Source of the DNA: Przewalskia tangutica
Taxonomy: Eukaryota > Streptophyta > Magnoliopsida > Solanales > Solanaceae
Assembly: GCA_029844215.1 (NCBI GenBank)
Contig: JAQGDG010000152.1
Location: 239,633-303,632, forward strand
DNA length: 64,000 nucleotides
Direction: 5' to 3'
In this document: piece by piece, positions 1 to 11,929 of the stretch
Position numbering within the stretch: the first letter of the stretch is position 1
Layout: every line of letters starts with the position of its first letter
The notes under the pieces: model-generated
What the model saw: only the letters and a program-made list of their open reading frames with translations
What the model was told of the DNA's origin: nothing
Database searches by the model: none
Position numbers and translations under genes: made by a program

Positions 1-1179
1 CTTTTAAACCAAGTGTCTTACTCTTTTAAAAACAAGTAATCTATACCTTTAAATCAAATTACTTCTCCTTTCCCAAAATCAAGTTGTTTATAAGTCAAGT
101 TATCATTTTAAATCCAATGATAAAACCATTCTTATTTTCAAATCAAGATAACTTTATTCTTTAAAGACCACACACCCATTAATCATGGTGAGATTTTACA
201 ACTTTTTAACATAATTCAAGTCCTTAATGTTTCATAACAAGTCACTTAACTTTGGAATAAAGTCAAGGACACAAAAGGAAAATCAACTTCCTTTAAACAC
301 ACGTGCGTCTACCGCACTAAATATATTTCACAAATATCATGCTAGAAAGGATAGGAAGAGGTTCACATACCTCGCGACGATTATCGACAATTAACAAACG
401 CTCCAAAGTACTCTAACCTTGCTCGCCTTTTCCACCGCTTCAAGTAGAATACGCTGCTCGTAGTACTTCAACCTATAAAGGCCACAAAACGTCTATCAAC
501 CTCTAGCTCTCTTCGTAGAATAATTCTAGATACAAGATTCCTTATTCTACGGAAAATTCAGCGGCACCTCCCCGCAACCACATAAAACTCCTCGCCAAGC
601 GAGGCTGCTGCAAACCAACAATTCCGGGGGTTACACGTCTAACCGGACGTGTACAAATCTACTCACAATAATACTACAAGTCTCTGCAAATACAGTCAAT
701 GTAAATATAGTTCAAATCCTTATAATTATACTTCCAATATATCTTATACTCAATGATTAACTCTCTGACATGTAATTTCCAATTACAATAGGGGACATAG
801 ATCATTACCTCGATAAGCCCAAAATTATCCAAGATTATAAGTCGATCTGAGCAACGTTTAGCTCGATTCTGACGCTCCAACCCGCTCCAAGCAACCCTTA
901 GAAGTTTCCAAATAACTTCTCTTAACACTTCATCTAAGTATGAAGATTTTTCTAGAGCTTCGTTTTTGCGACTAAAGGAATAAAGTAAATTTCCTGCTCC
1001 TAGTATTGAAATAACTTGGAATACAACTAGGGATACTAGGCTAAGGTATTTGGGACTATATCAACACTTGAAGAATTTTCCTACACCAAGGGAGAGTAGG
1101 GCGAGAACCTCAACAAAGGGGAGTATTTTGTGACTTAGAATCTCAAAGTGTGGATGAAATAAGTCTTGAAACAATGGGG

Positions 1180-1187
1180 TATTTATA
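1180..1187 (-). promoter_or_regulatory. TATA-like box in element 1 3' LTR
   Basis: TATAAATA on the minus strand in the context CCTATAAATACCCC, preceded (minus sense) by a CCATTG CCAAT-type motif about 20 bases upstream. The same arrangement recurs in the 5' LTR at 7221-7228 and in the LTRs of elements 2, 3 and 5, so it probably marks the Pol II start of the element RNA. Transcription itself is inferred. Confidence 0.6.
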
Positions 1188-1365
1188 GGAAAATCAATGG
1201 CCAAGATCTAGGCAAGTGTGTGGTGAGGATGGGGTACATGTGTGTAGGTAGTTGGCCAACCATTTGGCTACCACAAAAATGGGACAAGTGGCGCAAAAAA
1301 TGGGCCACTTGTCCGCTAAAACGTCCACTGGCCTTCTCCAATTCGACCAACATGGCGCACGGGGT

Positions 1366-1375
1366 GACACGTGTC
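1366..1375. promoter_or_regulatory. G-box palindrome GACACGTGTC
   Basis: A perfect 10-base palindrome with CACGTG core, about 310 bases into the LTR and about 180 bases upstream of the TATA-like box. It is conserved at the equivalent place in other LTRs of the window (7411-7420, 16794-16803, 30180-30189, 37939-37948, 63764-63773). CACGTG is the core recognised by plant bZIP and bHLH factors; use here is inferred. Confidence 0.45.
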
Positions 1376-1686
1376 GCCCCTACTCGTCAAAATATTCCAT
1401 CTTCCGAAAATATCCGCAATGCCAAAAATCCGAAAATAAAGTGGGCCCCAAAACCGTAAATTCTCCGTGGGCCCGTGACCAATTCGGAAATAAAATTCCA
1501 TAATTCTCAAATATTCCAAAAGTCCGAATACCAAATCGGGAATCAATTCCCATTAACGAACATTTTCCTTCTCAAAATTCGGAAACTTTTAGTCGAAAAA
1601 TCACAACTTTCTTCCTTTCCAATTTTAATGTATTATTTACGTGCGTTCGTCCTCATATACATACTGCTGGAACTACGGGTGTAACA

Positions 1687-2340
1687 TTCTCCCCTCGTAG
1701 AAACATTCGTCGAATGTTCCTTCTCAACAAATAACGATCAAGTTCCTCATAGCTTAACGGTTTGCAAATGCCACACGTAGCCACGAAAACACCCGCGCAA
1801 ATACTTACATCAAAGTCCACGAGGAATCACCTCTAACATCACAAAAACTCCCACCCAAGGGCTAAAAGATACTCTCTTCACACCTTCACTTTACAAACAA
1901 AATGATCACAACTATGTTCTTAACACATGCTCGCTTCTTCCCTTACTCGTCGTACCCTTCTCACACTCGAACTCTTTCTCTGACTTACCACATTTACGCT
2001 CTTGCTCCGGTTTCCAAATCTCGTCATACCCTTTCCGGTGGTACCTTCGAAGGCCCACCGTCAACTCGAACTCTAAGTGTAAATGCCGACTATCCGCACG
2101 ACTTACGGTGACTCTGAGTGCCAAAATCTCTTACGGATAAGCTTCACCTTATCCACGTCCTGCCGAAACAAGTATGAACCAACTATCTCGAACTTTGCCA
2201 ACATCGAACCAATCGGCCGGCAACTTACACTTCCGCCCTACAAGGCGTCATAAGGCGATATCGAATCTGAAATGGTAGCTATAAACACTCCTCAAGCGGG
2301 AGGCAACAATCCTCGCACTACCCATGAAATCCAAACGGCG
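1687..2340 (-). pseudogene. Integrase C-terminal remnant of element 1
   Basis: Minus-strand decayed pol tail next to the 3' LTR. On the minus strand, around 2330-2000, short stretches resemble the end of a Gypsy integrase: a segment around PYDALXGXXC, then WFDVG, then a KVKLI-like stretch, in shifting frames. It ends in the ACATTCGACGAATGTTT motif that precedes the polypurine tract. No frame stays open for more than about 70 codons. The same block lies at the same place in elements 2 and 3, which supports the assignment. The chromodomain-like end is hard to recognise here. Confidence 0.6.
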
Positions 2341-3100
2341 AGGCGAATGCGATACTAAGACTCACGAGTTCCTAACCTGCTGGTAAAACCTCGAGAAAAA
2401 GCAGTAGTAAACTAGGCTCCATCTGTCATAAGGTGAAAGTAGGCACCTCGTGCAACCTTACAACCTTCCCGATATAACATCTCGCATAACCTGCTGCGAG
2501 TAAACGGTCTGGCGAAAGACGAGATGGGTGACCTCATCGGCCCGACTACTAGTCGAACGCTTCCACGAACTTCGTGCGATGGTTAACTAAACTTGGGCCT
2601 AACACCCTCGTGACCTATCATCTAGCGGGACCACCTCAAATGCCCACCCGCACTTTCCGGGCTGCGGGTTGACTCGCGATATGGCCTCACCCGACCAACC
2701 GTACTAAACTCGTTCCGATCCGAACAATCTTACCAATTCACGTCATGAAAGCTACCACTTTCGTCTCACACTACCCATGGAATTATCCATAAATACACCA
2801 CGTATCACGAGTACTTGAGAAAGACCAACCGTAAAATCATCCACTCGGGGCGGCGCTTGCATCGAGTCCCAACATTATAAATTCTAAGGCTCCCATTTTC
2901 GTCCCGGACTTACCCTTTACAACTACCCATGTTTTCTAATCACAATTAACACAATGCTATCGAGAACATAACACTTAAGGTATACTCATCTTATCACACA
3001 TACAAATCTCTAGAGGTTAAGGATATACTGCATCTCTTCACTTCCCTTTGTCGTTCTAATCAATCACCTTACTGTTGGGCGCATAGCTAGGAAGATGATG
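2341..3100 (-). other. Shared non-pol middle segment of the non-autonomous family
   Basis: This stretch has no domain I recognise. It aligns by eye, in reverse orientation, with 11120-11760 of element 2 and 24360-25000 of element 3. Shared landmarks are CTCTAGAGGTTAAGGATAT at about 3010, AACACTTAAGGTATACTCAT at about 2970, and a GC-rich GGTCAACCCGCAGCCC-like block at about 2670 (minus sense). It occupies the place where protease, RT, RNase H and the integrase core lie in full-length relatives. Confidence 0.6.
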
Positions 3101-4369
3101 AATTAGCCACTAATCACGAAGTGAGTCTCTACATCGCGCCACATCTGGTGGACAATTTCTCGCAAGATGTCCCCGCTGGCGAGAGCAAAACAAGCTGTCG
3201 AAGAAGTACGACACTCTCCACAATGTCACTTACCACAATGGCCACATCGAGGTGGGGGTGGCCTCCTCTGGCTAACACCCCTTCCTCTCTGAACCATCAA
3301 TCCATGGCCCGACGGTAGGCTAAGTCATCCCACCGTATCCCTCCTACTAGGACATTCTCTCTCACATGGCCTGACGGCTTGGTAAAACAAGCGTTAGTAA
3401 AAAGACGACGTTTCTGGGATGGCGTCTACCACATAGTGAACATAGAGGAAAAGCGAATCTGCTGTTTGGAACCTATATAAATCGTGAACGAAACCACGGA
3501 GTTGACCAACTCCTAAATACCGAGCGATCACGAAGTGCATGGAGGACCACTCTGTACTGGCGGAGGCGCATAACCAGTCTGCTGTTGAGAAGGTCCGCTT
3601 CGAAAGTTACCAAAGGACCTCGCTATTACGGCCTCTTCTGGCGATCTTGGTTAGTCCGTCGATCTACGTTCCTCGATGCTGCTGCGTGTAAGCGTATGCG
3701 CGGGCAATGTCCGTGTCGTGAAGAGCTACTCTTGTACAACTCTCTGCTAGATAATCGTCATGTCTGTGACATATCGGTGCACTCTATCCTCCGTATACGC
3801 CACTAAAGCGGGGACATAACGAGCGATAAGTCAAACTACATCAGTATTCCCGAACCGTTCGCCCGTTACGCCTCGACCTCATAAATCTATCTGCGAGCTC
3901 TCGCCGTGGCGAGGGCAAAAAGTGTAAGAAATGCCTCGAGGTCTCGATCACTTTCATGATCGCTGTTGTCGAATAAACTCACGATGATCTTCCTCGGTCC
4001 TCAATCCATAGAACTTCGGGTGGGTGCGACTCAAGAAGCCGATGCCTCGAAACTATCGGATCTAGGGTGAACTCACGATGCTTATGCGAACCACGGCTCC
4101 GTCGTCCTCATTCCGGCCACGGACTAGCTAGTAAGCGGGCCGTCTCCTTGTAACTCATATCCTTTGTTCTGGCCGTGGGACTAGAGGCTCGGTATCGTGG
4201 TCTCGGTAGCTCGCTCTTGCTCTAAAATCTCACGGGGCTAGCGGCGTCGCGAACTCCCGAATGAAGCGTCTCGGATAATGAATGGGCGTGCCACAGTAAC
4301 ATACGTGCTCTGCTCGCGACTCCTCTGCTGCCTTTCCTTCGGGCTCACGGTTGCCTTGCGTAGAGGCAT
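3101..4369 (-). pseudogene. gag-like remnant of element 1
   Basis: Decayed gag-like head. The inferred start codon is at 4369-4367 (minus), about 200 bases downstream of the PBS. It opens with a short proline/basic-rich stretch (MPLRKATVSPKERQQR) that matches in position the starts in elements 2, 3, 4 and 5. The frame is lost after about 45 codons. Further in, stretches around 3700-3560 match the element-2/3 gag middle (a LRVAERVE-like segment there). No zinc knuckle could be found. Non-functional. Confidence 0.55.
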
Positions 4370-4556
4370 AGCGGGTGAAAAAGAATACGTCGGAGAGTCC
4401 AACTTATAACACGGCTCTAAGGCACGATCTCGAGTGAGAAGAATGGAAACCAATCCTAAATATCCTGCGGACCTCACGATTATAGGTGTGGTGCACAACA
4501 CACCGATAATCAAGACTACACTAGATACGGTGCGTAGACACTTTCCAGGATTAAGC

Positions 4557-4569
4557 GCTCACGATACCA
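4557..4569 (-). other. Primer-binding site of element 1
   Basis: Minus-strand TGGTATCGTGAGC lies 4 bases inside the 5' LTR edge at 4574. It is a variant of TGGTATCAGAGC, the complement of the initiator-Met tRNA 3' end used by most plant Gypsy elements. It fixes both the LTR boundary and the orientation. Confidence 0.85.
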
Positions 4570-4573
4570 CTTT

Positions 4574-7500
4574 TGTCACGACCGAACCGGGCGTGGTAGT
4601 GCCTACCGGGCACCCAGTAGCCATACATCAGTAATCGGCGGAATATAAAACAAGACATGAATAAAGTGAAGTGTAAAGCGATTATCGAGAAAAGTTGCCT
4701 TTCGGCATAAATATATAACAACTAAACGATTACATCCCTTTTACAATTACGCCAACGATACTACGGACCTCTAAGAATGATATGACAACAATGGCGGGGC
4801 GGGGCCGCCATACCCTGAATGTAAGCACTTAGCGACGGGGACTATACGTGATAAGCCTCGGAGAAGCGGAGCTTCCCAAATCTTGAACTGACCCTAAGGC
4901 GAGGATCAACACGGTGTACCTACTGCGGCATGAGCGCGGCCCGAAGGAGGTCGATTACAACGGTACCAAGTATGTGAAACTAAAAATCACGTAAATGAAA
5001 TCATAGTAGTCTATATAAAGCGGGAGACATGTATGATAACCAAACTATAGTTCCTGATAAATAGCGGTCATGTCAAGTCGGGGACTCGCCCTCAAAGTCA
5101 TCACTCAAATACAACTATGGGTCTCACGCCCACAACATCAATCATGCGTGGAATATCTTCCTCACCAGCTGGCGATCATGATATAAAAGCACCAAGGAAT
5201 ACACATGAACACGAGTCTACGTGTCATAATAAAACCGTCGGGGTAATGCGAAGGCATAGCCGACTACTAAAACCCAGTACCAACAAGGTCATAAAGCGTA
5301 TCATGAGATTTGTCTAGACCGCCACATGATCGGCGGCCACTCGCGCGATGATATCTAATGTCGGCGTCTAGTCTGGAACTTCCGCGACTCGCGTAAGCCA
5401 CTCCGATGGCCCGCGTGAGGTATTCCCGCGTCGAGGGTAGCTACTCCCGGCAACGTCTGGACTCGCGATCCGCGTAGCCACATAGACCGCGTGACCATAA
5501 AGGCGCGCGCTAACACGGAACTCGTAGCTCGCATAGGTCACACAAACCAGCATGAGGTATTCTCGAATCATAGGTCACCTGGACACTTTGAGTCTACCCG
5601 CGTGGAGGCGGCTTAACCCGGAATCATGTCGAGGTGGTGATATAATACTAACATAACGACATCGTTAAACAACATAAGCCTGACAAGTGAAACCCTTTAT
5701 ACAAACATCACAAGACACTAACACACGTAGCATCCTAACATGTCTACTTATCAAACCATCTTACTACACTTTCGAGAATCAATACAAGACTTTCATAAAA
5801 AAATAAGTAAACCGTTCCTTCTATCTTCCTTAAGTCGTTATACCTAACTTCCCATAAAGCTAGTATAACACTTAAGCTTTTAAAACCAAGTATTTCTTTT
5901 CTTTCAAAAATGGTTAATAACTCTTTTGAAATACTTCCAGATTCTTATTATTTAAACTCTAGTCAAAATACATCAAAGTAAAACCAAAACAATTTACATA
6001 CCTTCTTTTAAAACAAAGGCACTTCTCCTTTAAAAGTCAAGTAGCAATATACTTTTTAAACCAAGTGTCTTACTCTTTTAAAAACAAGTAATCTATACCT
6101 TTAAATCAAATTACTTCTCCTTTCCCAAAATCAAGTTGTTTATAAGTCAAGTTATCATTTTAAATCCAATGATAAAACCATTCTTATTTTCGAAATCAAG
6201 ATAACTTTATTCTTTAAAGACCACACCCATTAATCATGGTGAGATTTTACAACTTTTAACATAATTCAAGTCCTTAATGTTTCATAACAATTCACTTAAT
6301 TTTGTATTAAAGTCAAGGACACAAAAGGAAAATCAACTTCCTTTAAACACCGTCGTCTACCGCACTAAATATATTTCACAAATATCATGCTAGAAAGGAT
6401 AGGAAGAGGTTCACATACCTCGCGACGATTATCGACAATTAGCAAAAGCGCTCAAAGTACTCTAACCTTGCTGCCTTTTCCACCCCAAGTAGAATACGCT
6501 GCTCGTAGTACTTGACTATAAAGGCCACAAAGCGTCTATCAACCTCTAGCTCTCTTCGTAGAATAATTCTAGATACAAGATTCCTTATTCTACGGAAAAT
6601 TCAGCAAGACCTCCCCGCAACCACATAAAACTCCTCGCCAGCGAGGCTGCTGCGAACCAACAATTCCGGGGGTTACCGTCTAACGGCGTGTACAATTCTA
6701 CTCCACAATAATACTACAAATCTGCGTCAAATACGGTCAATGTAAATATAGTTCAAATCCTTATAATTATACTTCAATATATCTTATACTCGATGATTAA
6801 CTACTACTGACATGTAATTTCCAATTCTGATAGGGGACATAGATCATTACCTCGATAAGCCCAAAATTATCCAAGATTATAAGTCGATCTGAGCAGCGTT
6901 TAGCTCGATTCTGACGCTCAACCGCTCCAAGCAACCGCCAGAAGTTTCCAAATAACTTCTCTTAACACTTCATCTAAGTATGAAGATTTTTCTAGGAGCT
7001 TCGTTTTTGCGACTAAAGGAATAAAGTAGAATTTAGGGCTCTAGTATTGAAATAACTTGGAATACAACTAGGGATACTAGGCTAAGGTATTTGGGACTAT
7101 ATCAACACTTGAAGAATTTTTCCTACACCAAGGGAGAGTAGGGCGAGAACCTCAACAAAGGGAGTATTTTGTGACTTAGAATCTCAAAGTGTGGATGAAA
7201 TAAGTCTTGAAACAATGGGGTATTTATAGGAAAATCAATGGCCAAGATCTAGGCAAGTGTGTGGTGAGGATGGGGTACATGTGTGGGTAGTTGGCCAACC
7301 ATTTGGCTACCACAAAAATGGGACAAGTGGCGCCCACAAAATGGGCCACTTGTCCGCTAAAACGTCCCACTTGGCCTTCTCCAATTCGACCAACATGGCC
7401 ACACGGGGGTGACACGTGTCGCCCCCTACTCGTCCAAAATATTCCATCTTCCGAAAATATCCGCAATGCCAAAAATCCGAAAATAAAGTGGGCCACAAAA

Positions 7501-7736
7501 GCGTAAATTCTCGTGGGCCCAGTGACCAATTCGGAAATAAAATTCCATAATTCTCAAATATTCCAAAAGTCCGAATACCAAATCTGGGAATCCAATTCCC
7601 GTTAACGAACATTTTCCTTCTCAAAATTCGGAAACTTTTAGTCGAAAAATCACAACTTTCTTCCTTTCCAATTTTAATGTCGTATTTACGTCGTTCGTCC
7701 TCATATACATACTGGCTCGGAACTACGGGTGTAACA
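4574..7736 (-). repeat. 5' LTR of element 1 (3.16 kb)
   Basis: Complete LTR from TGTCACGACC at 4574 (minus-strand 3' end) to GTGTAACA at 7736 (minus-strand 5' end). It has TG...CA termini and a PBS immediately outside the left edge. The right 1.68 kb matches 1-1686 nearly base for base apart from many 1-4 base indels. TATA-like box at 7221-7228, G-box at 7411-7420. The left part (5340-5570) holds GC-rich repeats around the motif GAGGTATTCCCGCG, also found in other LTRs of the window. Confidence 0.92.
7221..7228 (-). promoter_or_regulatory. TATA-like box in element 1 5' LTR
   Basis: TATAAATA on the minus strand, in the same context as 1180-1187 in the paired LTR. This is the copy that would drive element 1 RNA. 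Confidence 0.6.
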
Positions 7737-10167
7737 CCTTTTAAGAAAATCTTGTCGTATTTACATAGTTGTATTACGGTGAACTTGTGAAGTAGTGCAG
7801 TGGAGTAAATTGTACAGATTAGGGTTAGATGTATAACCCGGTTGGCTTGGTAGGCCTCGATGGAGGAGGAGATTTCTGTTGTTGCGGGAGAGTCTTTGCG
7901 AATTTTCGGTAGAATATTCTCGATGAGATCTAAATGTTAATAGCGCGCGTGGCCTTATAGGTTGAAGTACTACGTGTGGCGCGATCTACTTGGCTAGGAG
8001 TAGACGGTTGGATGTACTTGGAGCGTTTTGCTATTAGTCGATACTGTCGCGAGGTATGTGAACCTCTTCCTATCTCTTCTAGCATGATATGTGTGAAATA
8101 TGTAGTGCGGTGAAGCGTCACGTGTCTTTGAACGTATTTGATTGGTGTAAAACATAAAGTGTTATAACGGCTTTATGGGAAGTTGGTTATATGACTTTAT
8201 GTTGGTAAGAAAATACATGTGGTTTTTAAAGGTAACTGATTTGAACTATAACTGTCTTGTTATGTGTTAATAAAGAACTTGAAGTATTTCAAAAGATTTT
8301 GAATCATTTTGAAAGAAGAAGTAATATTTGTTTTTTGAAAACTTAAGAGTTATACTAGCTTTATGGGAAGTTAGGTATAACGGCTTAAGAATGTTTCTTG
8401 ATTTGGAAATCGGAATGTGTAACGACAAACCAACTGCGGCGTTAATAAAGGAAATGTTTTGAATAATTAAGTATTATTAAAACCGGTAGAAACTTCCATC
8501 TGCATAGAAGCTAAGATGAGACAAAATGATATTTCTAGATCATGGGCATTGTAATAAGATTGTAATAAACAAGAATATCCTACTCATATAAGGCTTAGGT
8601 TTCTCAGTTGTTTAAAGGAGAATTATATTCTTAAATGAATAAGACTATGAACTACGAAACCTTTCAAAAAATGAGAAACTAGAACATTGGAAATTAGGCA
8701 AACTTGAACATTTGAAAAGAATGTTGCTACTTGATTTAACAATAAAAGTAATAGATTTACTTTAAAAAGATAATCACTCTATTTTCATATACTACGGGTA
8801 TTGTGTGACTTTTGTGAAAGCAACGTATCTTTTAAAGAGTTAATGTATGAAGTACTTTGGGGATAAAAACTCGATCTTGTTAATCATATAGTAGAAAGTA
8901 CCTTGTGTGAACAACTTGATTGTATTGGTTTGTGATAGCCTTGTAATACTTCTTGTTGCTTTGATAAGTAAACGTGTTAGGATGCTACGTGTGTTAGTAT
9001 CTTGTGATGTTTGTGTAAAGGGTTTCCGCGATTGTGCTTATTAACTATCGGTCGTTATGATAGTATTGTGGCATTCATCTCTTGAGATGATTAGAAGTTA
9101 AGCGCCCTCCGTCTGGGGTAGACTCGGTGATGCAGGACCGTGATTCGAGAATACCTCATGCGGGTCACGGGGCCTATGCGGGCTACGAGAGTTCGAGTTA
9201 GCGTCGTCCTTTATGGGCATGCGGTCGCGTGGCCATGCGGACTCGGAAGTCGGGGCGATGCGGGAGTAGCTACCCTCGATGCGGGGAATACCTCATGCGG
9301 GCGATGAGATTGGCCTATCGCGGGCTGCGGGAGTTCGGGGTTAGGCAGCGCGTGATCTGCGGGCAAGTGGCGGCTTTGATCATGTGGCCGGTCTGACAGA
9401 TCTTATGATCTGATTCGACCTTGTTGATGCGTAGGTTTTTAGTAATCGGCTATGCCCGTACTTACCGTCTGATTTTATTATGACACAGTGGGACACGGTG
9501 TTCGGTGTGTTCCTTGGTGCTTTTATATCATGGAGGCGGCGGTGAGAAGGTATTCCACGGGCATGATTGATGTTGTGGGCACGAGACCCGTTGTTATACT
9601 TGAGTAATGACTTGAGGCGTGAGTCCACGACTTGACATATTGCTTTGTTGTAAGCGTAGTTTGGTTATCATACATGTCTCTGCTTTATATGGCATTATGA
9701 TTTCATTTCTGATATGTATTTTGATTTCACATACTGCACTGTTATCGACCTCGCCCGAAGTGCGTTCATCTGCAGTTGAGGTACACGATCGTTGATCCTA
9801 GCTCTCGAGTCACGATTTAGTTTAGGAAGCTCCGTTGCTCGGAGGCTTATCGGTGGTATAGTCCACTGTCGTCGTAAGTGTTTACATTCGGGGTTTGGCG
9901 GGCCCTGTCCGCCATTGTTGTCGTATCATTCTTAGAAGTGCAGTAATCTTGTTGTGGGCGGGGTTTGTAAAAGGATTAAAGCGTTCGTGTTGAAAAAGGT
10001 TGCTATTTATTTATATCCGAAGGTAACCGCTTTTGGTTAGCTTTGTCTTCTTATTTCACCGTCTTATTACACTTTGGTTTCATGTATTGTCTTTATGTTC
10101 GTGATTACTCGATGTATGTCTACTTGGGTGCGGGGTAAGGCACGATCCAGGCAGGTTGGTCGTGACA
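7737..10167 (+). repeat. 5' LTR of element 2 (3'-terminal 2.43 kb)
   Basis: Corresponds to about offset 973 to the end of the complete 3' LTR at 12810-16234. Ends GTCGTGACA at 10167, followed by AAAG and the PBS. Includes the two-fold module TTTATGGGAAGTT-GGTATAAC (around 8170 and 8360) and the GC-rich cluster of ATGCGG motifs at 9110-9380. Confidence 0.9.
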
Positions 10168-10171
10168 AAAG

Positions 10172-10182
10172 TGGTATCGAGC
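10172..10182 (+). other. Primer-binding site of element 2
   Basis: TGGTATCGAGC, 4 bases after the LTR end at 10167. It is one base shorter than the canonical TGGTATCAGAGC complementary to initiator-Met tRNA. Confidence 0.85.
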
Positions 10183-10366
10183 GATTAATCCTCGGAAAGT
10201 GTCTCTGAGCCGTATCGATGAAGTCTTGATTATCGGTGTGTTGTGCACCACACCAATGTCAGGAGGCTATAGGATATTTAGGATTGGTTTCTATTCTTCT
10301 CACTCGAGATCGTGCCTTAGAGTGTGTTGTAAGTTGGACCCTACGGAAATTCTTTCCCTTATCGTT

Positions 10367-11115
10367 ATGCCTCGCGTGGCAACCGGGCCGGGAGGGCAAA
10401 GCGGCCAGGAGGCTGCGAGTAAATCTGAGAGGTTCGTGAGCACAGCCCAATTATCACGCAGGTGGTGCTTCATTCGGGAGTTCTGCGGCGTCGCTAGCCA
10501 GTGAGTTTAGCACGGCGGCCGATTCCTCTGCGACCATGATATTTGAACCTTGATTCACGGCCAGGAGCGGTGAATATAGATTGCAAAGAGGCAACCACAT
10601 TTACTAGCTATAGATTTGGCTACAGAGTATCCGATGTACCGCGAGTCTTGATGACTATCTAAGAGGTTGTGCAAGAGTAATTCTTGATTGAAGCTTGAGC
10701 ATGGCACGTATGCGGGCTTTGCGCGTGGCCGAGCGTGTAGAGATCGGCGGGTTAAGGGCGATAGAGAGGGCGAGCGGCAAGGTCCTTTGGTAACTTTGGC
10801 GAGTCGCCTCGCGTGGTAGATTTGCACATCCACGGTGCGCAGAGGTCCCGGGGTTCGGGGCGTTCGGGGTATACGAGGAGTTGGTCGAGCTCCGGATCTT
10901 AGGTTCGCGATCACCACGAAGGTTCCGGCCATGCAGATTGATTTCTCGGTGTTCGCGATGTGGCGGTCATCTCAGGAAATTTCGTCTTTTAGATGGTACT
11001 TGTTGTACCTATGACCGTCAGGGTCTGGTGTCGAAGAGTGTCCTTGTAGGAGGACTTAGCCTTCAGGATCGGTGGGTAGTTTGTCATCTCCGCCTATCGC
11101 CTGCAGGCGGGTTTG
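10367..11115 (+). pseudogene. gag-like remnant of element 2
   Basis: Start codon at 10367-10369, about 200 bases after the PBS, opening MPRVATGPGGQSGQEAAS. Element 3 has a start at the equivalent place (23650). Further in, around 10700-10745, is ARMRALRVAERVEIGG, which resembles the helical middle of plant Gypsy gag. Several frame changes break it, and no zinc knuckle is visible. A gag remnant is the most likely reading from position and sequence; it cannot be functional as written. Confidence 0.6.
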
Positions 11116-11760
11116 ATTAGAACGACTAAGAGTAGTGAAGCAGTAGATATAGATATATCTTTAACCCTCTAGAGTTTTGTTTATGTGATAAGGTGAGTAT
11201 ACCTTAAGTGTTATGTTCTGATAGCAGTGTGTTAGTTGTGATTAGAAATCTTGGTTAGTTAGCAGGTAAGATTTTGGGGGGATAGATAAGGTGTGAGCCT
11301 TAGAATGTTTTACGTAAAGACCTTAGAGGTAAGGCCATCTCGAGTAAAGGTGTAGTGTTATGTTTGACCCTTATAGGAGTGCATAGTGCACGTGAGTTAT
11401 GTTTGTGGGATTAGTCCCTGAGTAGTGTGGAAGGAAAGAGGGTAGTTGAGCTAAGAAGACCGCTAGGTTTTCGTAACGTGATTAGTGAGATTGTTCCGAT
11501 CTGGAGCTAGTATGGTGCGCGTTGCCGGGTCGGGTTGAGGCCACGTTGCGGGTCAACCGCGGCTGTTTGGTGGTGGGGTCGGTTGTGGTGGTCAGCCTTG
11601 TGATAAGTCACGAGTGTTAGGCGAGTTTAGTTAACCAACGTCTGAATTCGTGGATGCGATTCGACCGATGATCGGGCCGAGGAGGTCGGCCGTCTTGTCT
11701 CTAACAAAGCCGTTTACTCGGCAGGTTATGCGAGATGATATATCGAGAAAGGTTGTAAGG
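11116..11760 (+). other. Shared non-pol middle segment in element 2
   Basis: No open frame and no domain I know. It carries ATAGATATATCTTTAACC at about 11148, a perfect plant 5' splice-site consensus AAGGTGAGTAT with the GT at 11193-11194, and a GGGTCAACC block at 11550-11560. The same landmarks in the same order occur in element 3 (24390-24800) and, on the minus strand, in element 1 (2600-3020). Some also appear in the remnant at 18750-18900. Confidence 0.65.
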
Positions 11761-11929
11761 CTGCGAGGTGCCTACTTCACCTTATGGCGACAGTGGAGCC
11801 AGGTTGCGTTGTTTCTTTTACGGAGGTTTTACCGAGCAAGGTTAGAAACTTCGTAAGTCTCGAGAATCACATTCGCCCTCGGGCGGTGTTTGGATTTCGA
11901 GGATAGTTGCGAGAATTGTTGTCTCTGTT

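Larger units (their letters stand above)
1..1686 (-). repeat. 3' LTR of element 1 (partial)
   Basis: Right-hand 1.69 kb of the minus-strand 3' LTR. The remaining 1.5 kb or so lies outside the window. The terminus GTGTAACA at 1679-1686 is followed by a sequence that, read on the minus strand, is the usual Gypsy end (AACATTCG-ACGAATGTTTCTACGAGGGGAGAA) serving as polypurine tract. It contains a G-box palindrome at 1366-1375 and a TATA-like box at 1180-1187 (minus strand). Confidence 0.9.
1..7736 (-). mobile_element. Element 1: non-autonomous Ty3/Gypsy LTR element, left edge cut by window
   Basis: Minus-strand LTR retrotransposon. Its right terminus GGTGTAACA is at 7736 and its 5' LTR begins (minus sense) there. 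The internal region is 1687-4573, and the 3' LTR runs off the window at base 1. LTR identity is seen directly: positions 1-1686 repeat at about 6053-7736 with small indels. The internal part is only 2.9 kb, against about 4.85 kb in elements 4 and 5 of this window, and lacks protease, RT and RNase H. The sequence just right of 7736 (CCTTTTAAGAAAATC) continues an element-2 LTR at about offset 973, as shown by the uninterrupted copy near 13783, so element 1 landed in element 2. Confidence 0.9.

Noticed and set aside
10172..10182. tRNA-like matches near LTR edges
   Set aside because: Only the 11-13 base primer-binding site complementary to initiator-Met tRNA is present. No cloverleaf can be formed around it.
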